A stretch of 64,000 nt of DNA from Xiphophorus maculatus (Eukaryota; Chordata; Actinopteri; Cyprinodontiformes; Poeciliidae). The translations under genes were made by a program, and so were the position numbers. The notes under the pieces are model-generated. The model was not told where the DNA came from and searched no databases. It saw only the letters and a list, made by a program, of their open reading frames with translations. The stretch lies in the NCBI RefSeq assembly GCF_002775205.1, contig NC_036461.1, positions 18,076,015 to 18,140,014 on the forward strand. Reading direction: 5' to 3'. This document shows positions 44,080 to 56,530 of the stretch, piece by piece; position 1 is the stretch's first letter; every line of letters starts with the position of its first letter.

Positions 44080-47000
44080 ATGGACCTGACGCGGCTGGCT
44101 GTGGATGCTGGCCGGTTCATAAACCGAGCTGTTCAGGTAAAATGAGGAGAGACAGCGTTCCGCATGTCCGCCTGCTTTATTGAAATAAACTCGAGTCTCC
44201 CGTTGCTGTCGAGAATAAGGTCGTTTTGTCACATTGCTCCAGTACACCGGAGAGAGCCTCGGCCAGGCGGAAAAGACCGAGCTGGACTCCGGGCTGGAGG
44301 AACTCCTGGCTCAGGCGGACGCCACCAAGACCTGGACGGACTCGATCGTTTCTCAAACCGAGGTGCTACTGCAACCTAGTCTAGGTGAGAAATTATCAAT
44401 TTATTGTGTATTGCTATTATTTGGGACAGTTGGAACAGTGGTGGTCCTATCAAGAAGGGCGCTCAGGGCCACACCTGGTAACTAATTGTCCCGTATATGA
44501 AAGTAAGCTCAGCAACATAAATCAGGAGACGAAAAAGTGTTAGATAAATCAGGGTTTCCCCCAGAAAATATGCCAAGATCGGTGGTAGACCAAAATCTAA
44601 TTATCTAATAAGTTTGTGCGTAAAATGTGAACATATTTTGTATGATTATATTCTGATTTAACAGGAATTGGTATTTATTCAGATTAGAGTAAAAAGTGTG
44701 ACCAATACAGAGTATTAGGGCCATACTAAGAAAAAAAAATAAGCCACATTACCAGAAACAAAAGTCGTAATATTATGACTTTATTCTCGTAATACTACTT
44801 TATTCTTTATTATTTTGACTTCTATATTACTTTATTCTCATAATTGTATTACTTTAAATTATTCTCCTAACAGTTCTTACTTAAAATCACAGCCTTTAGA
44901 ATGGATGAGTAATTGTTCAATTGACTTTTGTTGGCTACCAAAAAACCCACAGTGGTCACTAAAATCAATTGAAACTGACAAAAGCAACAATAACTAAAAA
45001 TTTACAGAAAATCAAACCTTACTTTTGAACTTTGAACAACATAATTTCAAAGAATAAACAGACAATTTTATTAAAGTTGAGCAACTCACCTTACTCTTCA
45101 TATAAAAAGGAAATGGTCCTCCTACGTCTCTACTACACGAGTAACTAAATATTTTGTCTATGAGGAATTTTTTTGTACTAAGAATTTAGAGCTCAACAAG
45201 TCAGTTTCTGTAATTCTGTTTTTGTTTGTTTTTCATGCTGATACTATTTAATCAATTCGAGCAATGCTGAAATTGAAGGCACAGAACCGTCACTCACACA
45301 CACACACACACACACGCTAGAACGTCTGGAAAACCAGAAAGGTAAAATCATAGCAGACACACTTTGCAAAATTTCTGTGTTCCAGTGCCGCTCAGACGGT
45401 CTTTCAGAGAGATGGGACCATAAATGTATCATTAAAAGATGACTTATGATGATAAAGTATAAAGGATTCATCACTTTGTTTTTTTTTTTTTGTTTTTAAA
45501 AAAAAGGAAATCTGCCTGATCAAGAAAAAATACCAAAACAAAACATGTGTTCAGTGGTGATTTGATGCAAATAACTAAACAGCTAATAGCAATATATTTG
45601 CTTCATGAAAAATAAGACTTGAGCTAAATTACCCACCTTTTCTTTGATAATGTGTCAGGAAAAGAAAACATATATGTACATATAAACATTGAGTCCTTAA
45701 ATGCATAATCATAAATATAATTGTAGTCTATGTAAACCTCCTGCAGGGCTGTGAATCAGTGTTTGCCCTCTACCCCATGCATCTTCTTTGAATTAGTGTG
45801 TTTGCTCTTACTGTAATTGACTCGTATAGATGAATAGAGTTGGGGGTTTTTTTGCTTTCAATTTCTTCAGCTAATAGAGTTATAAGTGGACGTGGTCTGC
45901 TTTCTATCAGTAAAGTGGCCTGTTGGGCTGCCAGGAGCATTAAAGACAAAGCTTCATAAAATGCCAATTCTAATTTTCAGAGCTCCACTGCAGATCTTTA
46001 TTGTTTTTATGGAGAAACAGGAAAGCAGACATATGCCAATAAGGTTATTTATAGTCAGTATCTATAAAAAGAACTATAAGAATAAATTATTTCTAATGGG
46101 ATTTTTTTGTTTTGTTTTTAACCCCTGACATACAGGAGCTCGATTAGAGGACCGCCTGTACGAGCATCTGGAATGGAGCGCCCCGCCTCGACCCCGTGCT
46201 CACGAGTTACTGGGGGATCAAATGACCCAGGCTGGGCTGGAGATCGGATCGAACACACCCTATGGTGAGTCTGCATCTGTTTGCGCCATTTGCCTTCTTA
46301 GCTTTTGCCCTTTTTAGGTGGATATGATATGTTATCAGATTTTTTTTTATTTTTTTTTACAATTGATATTACGTTAAAATGTCAGATTTTGGCATTTGAA
46401 GCAGTACAATTTCAGTAACTCGGAAAGGGGGAAACATATATTTTTAAAAATAGTAAAGCTGCAACGCCCTGGTTGCACGAGCGTACAAACTTACAAAATA
46501 ACACTGTTGAAGCAGGCTTTGATTCAATTTCAGCATTCAGTCTGATTTGGCAGGAGTTTCTCAGCTTCCTGCATCTTCATTTGGCTGCATTTCCCCAAGT
46601 TACCTTTCAAAGGTTCTCCCAAATCTACCAGACAGCAATTAAATCTACTCCTCATCAGGTGATGTCTCAGATTTTCTGTCAGGTTTACTTCTGAGCTCAG
46701 TCTAGGCTGTTGTGAAGCTGAACTGTACCTCTGCTGAAGTCATTCTCCTGTTGGATAGTGACATTTACTGTTGTCTTTGTATCAAATTTCCCATTTGGAT
46801 TTGTGATCACAAAGCTAAATGTGGTTTTATCAAACCATAACTAATTTTTCCTCAGAGTTTTGGGAGATTTCAAATGTTTCCTTTGGAAAACGTCCCTTTA
46901 TCTCCATCAGTGTTGATGTCAAGCTCTGACCAGTTTCACTCTTATTTTTTATTCACATTAGTAAGGTCTGCACACTTGTACAAACAACTATTGCAGATTT

Positions 47001-50000
47001 TTTGCTTGTGTTTTGTGGTTTTCTAATTTATTTTTATTTTATTTTTTTTTGCTTAATAAATTAATTATAAAGGATATGTATGTAAGTTCAAACAAGTTAA
47101 TACAATTGGCAGATGGACATTTTTCTTCCGTCTTGAAGCAGTAATACAATTTTGAAAAACCAAACTACTTCTGCCAGCCATGTAAATGTGGGCTTATCTT
47201 TGTAACACTAAAGGTTGCAAAAGCTCTGAAATTGTGTATCTTGGTCTCACGCTGACATCGTATCAACCTGGTGTTTTTATCCACTGAATGTTTGCGTACA
47301 GGAACAGCTCTGATAAGGTCCGGCGAGGCCCAGAAGCAGCTGGGAGAAGCCGAGAGGAAGTTTGCAGAGTGCACAAACATTCACTTTCTCACCCCGCTGA
47401 AGAGTTTCACAGAGGGTGACTACAGAGCCATCCAGGTGAAATGCACCTCTTGTCTCTTACTACCTCTCCTTTGCTGTCAGCCATTTAAGGCGTTTAGCTT
47501 CTGACCCAGTTTCATTGTAAACGGTTTAACAGAATGAGCATAAGATGTTGGTGAACAAGCGTTTGGACTTGGATATAGCCAAGACCAGGCTGAGGAAAGC
47601 GCATGAAGCAGACAGAGAGGCCCGGGTGAGCTGCAGCTATAGTTTACCCCAAAGTGTGGGATACTAAAAGTAAAAACATGACACTTTTCTTGTAACATTG
47701 TAACATCCTGTTTGACCTGTATCCCTCTTTTTTTTTTTTTTTTGCCAGAACCTGAATGCGAACCCGTTGGATGATGACTACCTGTCTCACGTTTCCTACA
47801 TGTTCAGCTTCCTGCGTGTTAAATGGCTTAAGGTTCGATTCTTTTTGAAGAAACGTGAACATCAAAAGAGACAAACGTTATAATTTGGGCTTTAACATAT
47901 TTATTTTTATGCTTTCTCCAAGCAGATATGGGCTCAGGAAATCTCTCAGGTACAAACATCTCTATCTTTAAGCTCAATCAGATAGTGTGCTTCTGCCAGT
48001 TCTGACAGATTAGTTGATGGAAAATAGACCCTCATCCTCACCTTTGTGACATTTTTAATGTCACAAACAGAAAACGGTGCATTGTTATGAAATGGAAAGA
48101 AAAGAATGAATGGTTTCCACATTTTTACAAAGACAAATCTGAATGTCTTTGTAAAAACTTTCAGATGTTTTTACTTTACCTTTCAGTAAAGGTGGCTTTA
48201 CTCTGATAAAGCCACCTTTATGAGATAAATAAATAAAAATAGAACACACTACCATAAAAGCTTACCTATTCAAGCTGAAATTACTCAATCTGTCAGATAA
48301 GTCTGATCGGTGTTGTCAGATACAATACTTATCGGCGCTGTACAAGTATTGTATTGTAATTCCTGTTGTTAAATAACAACAGCGCCTTCAGTACTCCTGG
48401 TCAGGTGAAGTAGAGAACTTTGGTTCATCTGAAAGAGATGAAAGAGACTTTGGAAATATTTTCTCAGAACCAAAGTAATTGATTTGAAGTATGTACGGTG
48501 CCATCTAACGAGTTGTGTTTGTGTACAAAGGCGGAGATGGAGCTGAGGATCTGTCAGAGTCTTTTCGATCGGCAGTCAGAAATCACAAGACGGGTTCTTG
48601 AAGGAATCAGCAACACTCATGTATGTTAAAACTAGAGGTGCACCAATTTATCGGCCAGCCGATTTATCTGTGCCAATTTCCTTAATTTTGGGAGATCGGT
48701 GATCAGCCGATTTTTACATATGAAGCCGATATTACCCGCCGATTTTATCTAGCTTGGCAAATGTCTAAGAATCAACCACTGTCCTCTTTTGCACTCTGGT
48801 GAGAAAGGTTTGATTGATAGACCTGCCCACCAAGTTATGTCTGCATGTTTACAATTAACAATAGTTACCCCACTGTTGCCAACTCAACAACTTTCTTGCT
48901 ACATTGCGCAACATTTCAGACCAAAAAAAATGGTATCGGCTAAAATCAGAATCAGCAGGTTAAGCTTTTTGAAAGATCGGTAATCGACGACCGGCCAGAA
49001 AACTGCAATCGGTGCATCCCTAGTTAAAACAAATCCTAGACAGAGTATATGTGACCATGTTTCTGTAAGCTTCTGTACAATTCAGTGTCAGATGTCGCGT
49101 TGCCCGTTTCTTTCCTCAGATCAACCACATGCGGAGCCTTACGGACTTTGTGGACGGTCAGGCGTCATTTTTCGCTCAGGGCAACCAACACGCTCAGGAA
49201 CTGCAAAGACAGATGTCCAGGTCTGCATTTATTATTAACAACCTCAAAAGAAGAAGTTTCATCATGTGATAATGATAACTGTTGTATTTTAATAACAACA
49301 ATGAAAACTAGGCCTGTAGAACTTCTTAGTCAGGTGCAGTAGTGTGCAAAGGTTTTGGACCACCTCTAATTTTTTTTTTTTTTGCTTTATTTCTAATAAG
49401 CCAAACCTCCTTGAAAGCTTCTGATGTGAAAATAGTACTCAATGATTTCTAAATGTTCTTTAATGTTTAACTTGCCTTTTACACATTTATATTCAAATAC
49501 ATGACTATTTTCAGATGAATTTATTTGTTTTAGGTGCTTTTGCTTAACTTACAGTCTAAAGAAATATTCCTAAAAAATAAAAAGACTAGTTGCTTGAGAA
49601 TTTTGTACTAAATTTGGATTTATCTTTCCATGAGTATGCTTGAATTCACACACTTTACCATAAATATTAGTTTGTAAGACACTCTAATATCAGGTGATTT
49701 TGTTGTTTTATGACCTTTATGTTCACATTTTTCTCATTTTACTTTCAGGATTCCAGCTGTCTTTTGCTCTAATAACTGGCAATCAGCAGTTAATAACGAG
49801 CCACCAATCAGCAGCCATGTTGTCGGTGAGCCTGTCGGGTTGGATCAGGTCACTGCCGTTCCCAAAGTAGTTCGCCAGCTGCCAGACTTTGACCAAGACT
49901 CGTGGACTCTTGCTATCGGTCCAAAAACTGAAACAGATCTCTCTTCATCTGATCACACAAACAACAACAACAACAACAACAACAGCGCCTTCAGTACTGC

Positions 50001-50370
50001 CGGTCAATCAAGCGGTCACCAACCAGCTGTTAAAAATCAGTTATTGACAGACCAAACATTTGATCTTGTATTTACGTCCAGCCAATCAGATGAGCTTCCT
50101 TCACCCAGCAGGACAAATCAGGGAACAAACAGTTTGCCTTCTGCTGTGAGAGACTCTACCCGGACTTCCAATGCCACTTTTACCGATGGTGCCGCTAGTT
50201 TCACAACTGCAGTCGCGTCGCCTCCTCCTCAAGGAAGTACAATCCAAAATGAGACTCAGACGGGAGACGCCGTAGCTGCTGACATCACAGCATCCACTGA
50301 TGTGGTTCCTGATTCCCAAGCAGCCAATGAAACTCATGAGCGTCCAGTCACCAATGGAGAAGATGTCTAG
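44080..50370 (+). CDS. Endophilin-B-like N-BAR protein lacking an SH3 domain
   Basis: Endophilin B proteins bind and curve membranes of Golgi, autophagosomes and mitochondria. Exons: 44080-44136, 44243-44384, 46136-46264, 47302-47435, 47533-47625, 47749-47832, 47926-47949, 48531-48620, 49120-49220, 49749-50370; 1,476 nt, 491 aa, in frame throughout. The N-terminal amphipathic helix reads MDLTRLAVDAGRFINRAVQ. The BAR domain (to about residue 285) has the endophilin-B signatures LGQAEKTELD, TEVLLQP, NKRLDLDIAKTRLRKA and FDRQSEITRRVLEGIS. Exons 6-7 encode the insert that is alternatively spliced in SH3GLB1/2, including the 8-residue IWAQEISQ. The last 207 residues are low complexity (run of eight Asn, Ser/Thr-rich) and end at a stop with no SH3 domain. 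In SH3GLB1/2 the SH3 domain is C-terminal. I recognise no SH3-like exon before the next gene. The BAR part is about equally distant from SH3GLB1 and SH3GLB2, so no symbol is given. Confidence 0.85.
47926..47949 (+). other. 24-nt micro-exon in the BAR insert
   Basis: Encodes IWAQEISQ between acceptor AAGCAG and donor GTACAA, phase 0 on both sides. It is equivalent to the short exon encoding LWNDEVDK in the long form of human SH3GLB2, which is tissue-regulated in mammals. Skipping would keep the frame. Confidence 0.75.
48043..48382. repeat. Cluster of five perfect hairpins in one intron
   Basis: Exact inverted repeats: 48043-48053/48057-48067 (11 bp, loop 3); 48122-48135/48144-48157 (14 bp, loop 8); 48187-48200/48207-48220 (14 bp, loop 6); 48321-48330/48344-48353 (10 bp, loop 13); 48363-48371/48374-48382 (9 bp, loop 2). 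All lie in the 581-bp intron after the 24-nt micro-exon. Confidence 0.85.
48633..49022. mobile_element. hAT-superfamily MITE (390 bp) in intron 8 of the endophilin-like gene
   Basis: Terminal inverted repeats TAGAGGTGCACC at the left and GGTGCATCCCTA at the right (inverse TAGGGATGCACC). An exact 8-bp target duplication GTTAAAAC sits at 48625-48632 and 49023-49030. The interior (ATCGGCCAGCCGAT, GATCGGTGATCAGCCGATT) is characteristic of this fish family. Non-coding. It begins only 12 bp after the exon 8 donor. Confidence 0.9.
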
Positions 50371-51710
50371 TTGGGGTTGTGACAATTTAGAGCACTTCAC
50401 AGTTGGTTCTCACAATATCATATATAATATAATAATATAATGGAGCTACTGCTCTGTTTAGAGGACTCAAACATTAGTTGTGCCAAGCTTGGTTAATTAT
50501 CCTTATGAAGACTCCATAGTAATTGTAAAAGTGCTTGTTTTAGAGGGCTCATGTCATCGTTTTTACAACTTTTTTTCTTCTCAGTTGTGTTTTGGATAGT
50601 TATATTCATTTCAACATCAAAGACAACGAGCACAAAGACAACGAGCACAAAGCAGCTGGATTTTCCAGATGTTTCAGAGGGAACACAAAATTGACACATG
50701 TGCCACCCAAGAAGATCAGAGTGACACCAAGGTCTTCAGCTAGAATGTGAGTTCATAAAGCAAAGATTTATATATGGATTTGTCCAGTGAGGAGATGGAA
50801 GTCAGCAGAAATATTGTCAGAGAGTATTAGCTTGAAGACCTAACTGACCGGCTCCTTACTCCAAGATTTAAAAGTGCTCTGCAGCAAGTATGTGCATTTC
50901 TGCTCCAGCTTTGACCAACATTGTCACTATGATGCAAATGGGTGTCAGCAATTAGAAATTTCACGACTCTGTCAACAGCTATAAAGTGGTTGTGTAAAAA
51001 ATTAGAGATAATGAATGAAATTGGCTGAAGATCTCAGTTTTCTACACATAATTAGCCTCTGTTTTAAAGGGGGCTTCCCATCTGTCATGGAACTAAAATT
51101 ATGTTAGTCTGCCTGCAGCTAGTTATCTCACAACATGTGTGGTCATATAAAGTCACTTTAATCCAGTTCTACAAATGGTGACTGAAGGGGAAGTTTAAAA
51201 TGCTCATACAGAATCTGTCATTCATTTGGCTCGGACACTGAAAAAAGTTGCTGCTCCAAATAATTTTTGTGGAGAACATAGAGAAGATTTAATAAGATTG
51301 GAGACATCAGCAAACATTTCATACTTTCATCAGTGGTAACATCTGAGGTAAAACAACTCTTTGTTGCATGAGAAACTTTATGCTCACAAACGACAGCTGC
51401 TGTCACCATGATGGTCAGCCTAATGTTTACTAGAGCTATCTCTGGCAGAGACAGCTCTACTAGAGATAGTAAAACCTTAAAACCTTCCACATGTCCAGTT
51501 TTTTTATGCAATTATAAGTGTATAATCATTTCAGACACGTGTAATTTCATAGGCTTTTGTTGTGTCCAAAAATTTAAAAAATTAATTACCCATTTTGACG
51601 AGCAATAGAAAAGCTGATGATCATTTTTATATATTTAACCATGTTAAGATTTTGAGCTTTTCTTGCTCTAAGTTGATGATATTTGTCCTTTAGCCTTGAT
51701 TTAGTGCCAG

Positions 51711-51745
51711 AATAAATGAATTTAAATGTAGCCATATATAATAAA
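51711..51745 (+). terminator. Candidate poly(A) signals of the endophilin-like gene
   Basis: AATAAA at 51711-51716 and again at 51740-51745, about 1.35 kb after the stop. They are the first good signals I find downstream, giving an AT-rich 3'UTR of about 1.4 kb. Confidence 0.5.
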
Positions 51746-53467
51746 TGTTTCATATTTAAGAGACAAAAAAACTGGGTTGACTGTTACAGTGTAAAGTGAA
51801 AACTAAGTCTGTATTTTCACAGGCAATCACCAAACGTATCAAGTGTTGTGCCAATTGTACATGTGTGTAAATGTAGTTGTAGAGATTGTATCACTTTAAA
51901 GAGCTACTTACTGTATGTCTCTTCTTTACTCGTGTTTCTCTGAGGTGAGATCGTTCTCCATATGAAAGGCTCACTTGTGTTCATGTGTTGCAGAGCCCAA
52001 GAGGTGAAAACACGCTGGCCTCAAATGATACTTTATGCTTCTTTACACACAAACTTGGTTCTTTCTTTATATATGTTGCCCAGTCATTTCTTTTCACCAC
52101 TTTAATTTTCTTAAAGCCTCTTTTATTGTGAAATGGATAAAAGTTTCCATATGCAGATGTTGATTTTCTTCTGCGTTTCTGTTTTGTTAGGCCAATTTTG
52201 GGACCCTAAAACGGACATGCTGATGTAATCTCCTACACCAAAAGCAACACTTTTGTCCCAAAGCATAAATATATTCGGGGCTGGACAGCAATAAAATTTC
52301 TCCTCTACTGCCCGCCCGGTTGTGAGCCTGTGATTTAGCTGCTTCGTCGAGCTGATGTCAGCGCCAGCTTGGAGTCCGATTGGATTTTGGTAAAGATGAA
52401 GAAGCAAAACCTTTGGTGATGTCATACCAGAGCAAATCAAGTGTGACAAGAATCTTTCTTCACCAGCAAGGCTTGTTTCTGAGAACTCCTTGTTAAAAAC
52501 CAGTTGCAGCGCCTGGGTTCACATAGTGCACTAATGAGGTCTGTTAGAGTGCGACACAATCACTGGCTCGCATATAGAAACACCTAAATACTATCCAAAA
52601 AGTTCAGTGTTTGTTTCTCTTCTTTTTCTTCGTCTTTGCTCCTGGCTCCTTTGCCGTCCAAACAGATTGACTAAATCAGATGCAGAATGTGTGGCATCAA
52701 TCTGTCATGAGCCTCTTGGCTCGCTAACATAGATGCTTGTATCACACCAATGAATACGCTTTCGGAGGCCCGAATGTCCAGCCCCCGCTTGGAGTCACAT
52801 GGAATAATGTCACTTTCTCTCAAGTGACTCGCTAAACAAGAATAGAAGCTCCTCAATCTGTCCACGGTTGGGTGTATTTTCCCACTACCCTGAAGCAACA
52901 AGTCCCTGTCACTCTTCCAACTACTTTTCATGCTTCCGTAATGTAACGCTTTCCGTCAACATCAGAGCCATCCTTTGGCCTGGTCTCGCACAGCATCATA
53001 CAGGAAGAAAAAGGAAACTAGGAAGATAACTCAATTTCCTTAGCTCAGACAAAGGAAATTGCTGGAATGTTTCAACTCTATTCTTCTATATTTTTGCCAG
53101 GTCCCAAAGTTCTGCACGCTGACCTGATTTTTGCCAACATGCTCATATGCTGCATCTTTGAAATGTTTCACATGTTCTAGTGCTATATCCACAACTACTG
53201 CACTTTATTGGGCTTTTATGTTGTAAACAATCTTAAAATAACTTAAATTGTGAACAAAAAAAGAGCGAAGTGGTGTCAGTATGTCCGTATTTCACCAATG
53301 AGAGAAAGTTTTACTCTTCATAACGTGTATGAATTGTATTTCGGCCCGTTTCAAATGATTGATTTCTGCAGTAGAGAAATTTAAGAAAATACTCCCTCTA
53401 CTTATTCATCAGAACAACCCATGTGCAAAAAAGAAAAATGTATCGATGCAGACGTACTTTTTACATA

Positions 53468-53860
53468 TACAGTACAGACCAAAAGTTTGGACACACCTTT
53501 TAATTCAATGAGTTTCCTTTATTTTCATGACTATTAACATTGTAGATTCACACTGAAGGCATCAAAACTATGAATAACACATGTGGAAATATGCACTAAA
53601 CACAAAAGTGTAAAACAACTGAAAATACCCCTTATATTCTAGTTCCTTCAAAGTAGCAACCTTTTGCTGTGATTACTGCTTTGCACACACTCTGCATTTT
53701 CTTGATGAGCTTCAAGAGGTAGTCACCTGAAATGGTTTTCACTTCATAGGTGTTGCCCTGTCAGGTTAATAAGTGGGATTTCTTGCCTTATAAATAGTCA
53801 TGAAAATAAAGAAAACCCATTGAATTAGAAGGTGTGTCCAAACTTTTGGTCTGTACTGTA
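53468..53860. mobile_element. Tc1/mariner-type MITE with TA target duplication
   Basis: Starts TA-CAGTACAGACCAAAAG and ends with the inverse CTTTTGGTCTGTACTG-TA; the inverted match runs about 68 bp with few mismatches. The interior (GTAGATTCACACTGAAGGCA, TTGATGAGCTTCAAGAGGTA) matches a high-copy fish Tc1-like family from memory; the transposase region is deleted. Confidence 0.9.
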
Positions 53861-54698
53861 TATAAATATTATATTTGGACTCCCATTCAGTCGTGCTTTG
53901 TTGTGACAGCTACAATCACTAGGTCAAGAACTGAGTCATTTCAACAGATTTAGACCTTGCTTACCCCACTTTCCATTAGCAGGCTGCGTTTTAACAGTAT
54001 CTTTATTGTTTCCGTCCCTCCCCATCCTACACACAGGGGGACGAGCGGGGAAACACCCAACAAAATACCGCACAGTAAATGGCGTGTGCTGGCTCAGTTT
54101 GTCGTGTTAGCACGCGGTTTTGTTCGCCAGTGAGGTCCCGTTGATGGCTTACATCTGCTGTGAGTTCTGCCCGACAACTCCTATTGTCCTACTTTGTCAG
54201 AAAAAGCCACATCTGTTTGCTTCCAACTCCCCTCCTGCTCTGAGAAAGTAAAAAAAAAAAAAAAAAAAACAAGGAGGTACTTACAGTAAACATTTTACTG
54301 ATATTGCATCTGTTAATTGTTCTCTCTTTACTTTTTTTTCTCTATCTCCTTCACTTGTCTCCTTTTCCTACTGGTTGCCATGTGGGAAGCGTTTCCAGCT
54401 GAGCGGTAGGTGCGGCACGCAGGTGGAGGGTGGAGGGTGGAGGGCGGTGAGCAGCGTCTGGCGGTTGAGGATAAATGTGACTCTTGTGGCTCAGAATAAT
54501 TTGCTGGTCTAGGAGAAAACAGCTCATATGAACGCTTGTGTCCAAATGACACAGCGGAGCATAATTGTGAACTGGAAGACAGTCAAATGGTTTCACAGTT
54601 TTCCGCAAATTAAGATCAGTCAGACTGGATGATGGATGTGCACTTTGACTAGGCCATGAATCTGAATTGACCCTGATTATGTCACTATAAATCTGAGC

Positions 54699-54720
54699 GT
54701 GTGTGTGTGTGTGTGTGTGT
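54699..54720. repeat. (GT)n microsatellite
   Basis: Eleven GT units. Confidence 0.9.
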
Positions 54721-56449
54721 AATCTTGTTAACTCAGACTAGACTCCCTGTTGCTGCTGAAGCATCAGAGTAAAAAGAGCTGTATGTATGCAACACCAGGA
54801 AGTTAGGAAAATTCACAATTTTACCATGGAAAGTTTTTCGTGTTTTCCAGCCCGTTTCGTCCGCCTCTTCCTGCAGGTTGTCCATTTTCCTCAGATAAAT
54901 CTGCCAGCGTCGCCCCGGGTTTCTCCCTCTACCCAGACGGCCAGGCCGAGGCGATCAGACACGCGTGCTGATGTGTGCAGCATGAGGAACAGGCTGCAGG
55001 GAGACAAAGGTCAGGGCGCAGCGCGTCCTGCTCCTGCAGCTGAACACGCAGCCCCTGCTGAACCGCCAGATCAAGGCCGGCGGGCCTCACAGAGAACGCA
55101 GTGAATGATCACCTGTTGGCTCGCACGGTTGATCAACGTGGTCACCAGGCAACCGAGCTAAATGTAATGCAGGCCAGAAATAAAGTTTTAAACCTGCAGC
55201 TTAGCAACAATGTTTAATTTAAAGTCGCGAAGACAATGTTTCTGAAAGCCCAGGATAATAAAACCGCGGCGATGACGTGCTGTAGTTTTTCTATTTGAGG
55301 AGCTTCAAAGACACAGAAAGAGCTGAATGTGAATTCTTACTTCTTGTTGGAGAAGCTTTTTTTTTTTTTTGCACGAGAAAAATAAGATACGTTTTAAATC
55401 AGTTCAGTTTTTAACAGCGCATATGTACCCAGAACAGCAGGAGTAGTTTACATAGTTTTTTTTCCCCTTTATCTACTTTGCTGTGTCTTTAGATTGAAAT
55501 TAAGATAGATTTTTTTCAATTTGAAATGAAGACAACTACCCCAATTGAGGTATGATGATAGCAGAGTTGTTTTAGCACTTTTAAATAAAGTGGGTTATTC
55601 AAAGAGAATGACAGCAACACTTCAAAACTAGACAGAAAATGAATAACAGTAACGATTCATTGCTGACACCGAGTTAGTAAAGTTAACTTCAGATTTATTT
55701 ATTTGTTGGTTGGTTCATTTATTTATTCATTTAAAAACAAAGTTTGGAGTTCGGTTAGAAATTTATTTGAACAAAACTCACACAGTCAAACCAAAAGTTA
55801 TCAAACCCCCGACTGCATTTATATTAAAAATTATTTCTCACTTTACAAAGCAGCTTGTTACCGACTGGAGATGAAACGGGCGTCTCTTGAAGGCAACGTT
55901 AAAAAGAACAGAATAGCAGAGGACAAAAGAGAGTTGCAAATGTAAATCCCACCTTTACATTTGGTCGGATTTACATTTTCTTTTGAAAGACTGCATGAAA
56001 ACTATTAATGCTCTTCTAAGCAATCAGCGGAAAATATTTTTATTGACTATTCAGAAACTAAACCCTACCTATAATTTAGCAGCCTAGCTTTGCTGATGAA
56101 GACCTCCTTGCCATCACCCTCATTTTTAGCTCCATTCACAGATTCTCTACCAGATTCAGACCATGAATTTGGCGGGAGTTATTCCAAAGCAATATTACTT
56201 GCTGTCTGGAGAAACAAGTTACCTTTTTTTTTTTTTTGCTAATCTTTCTGTTTTCGTTTGCAAAAATAAAAAGTTGGAATTGTTCCTCCTGCTTTACTTC
56301 CCTCCGTCTCGTTTAGTTTACCCCGGGTTGCCTATGTGCCCTCTCGTGTCCACCCTCAGCCCTCATTCTCCATAATGCCCACATTTCCATGTCAGCGTGA
56401 CTTTTGACTTTACCTCCATGGAAGCGTTACTCACCCACTCTCCACACAC

Positions 56450-56530
56450 CCTCCTCAGGGTTCCCCCTCCTTCCTCCCTCTTGCTGAGTTTATAAGTCAG
56501 AAACGGCAACGTTTAGCTCACTGAGCAGAG
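56450..56530 (+). promoter_or_regulatory. Probable promoter of the PTX3-like gene with TATA box
   Basis: TTTATAAG at 56489-56496 lies about 155 bp upstream of the ATG, preceded by a CT-rich stretch and a kappa-B-like GGGTTCCCC at 56458-56466. PTX3 in mammals is NF-kB inducible, so the kappa-B reading is plausible, but a single 9-bp site is weak evidence. Confidence 0.4.

Noticed and set aside
54787-55104. 105-codon plus-strand frame in a GC-rich patch
   Set aside because: Pro/Ala/Arg-rich translation typical of random GC-rich DNA. No similarity that I recognise and no convincing splice partners, although an unrecognised exon cannot be excluded.
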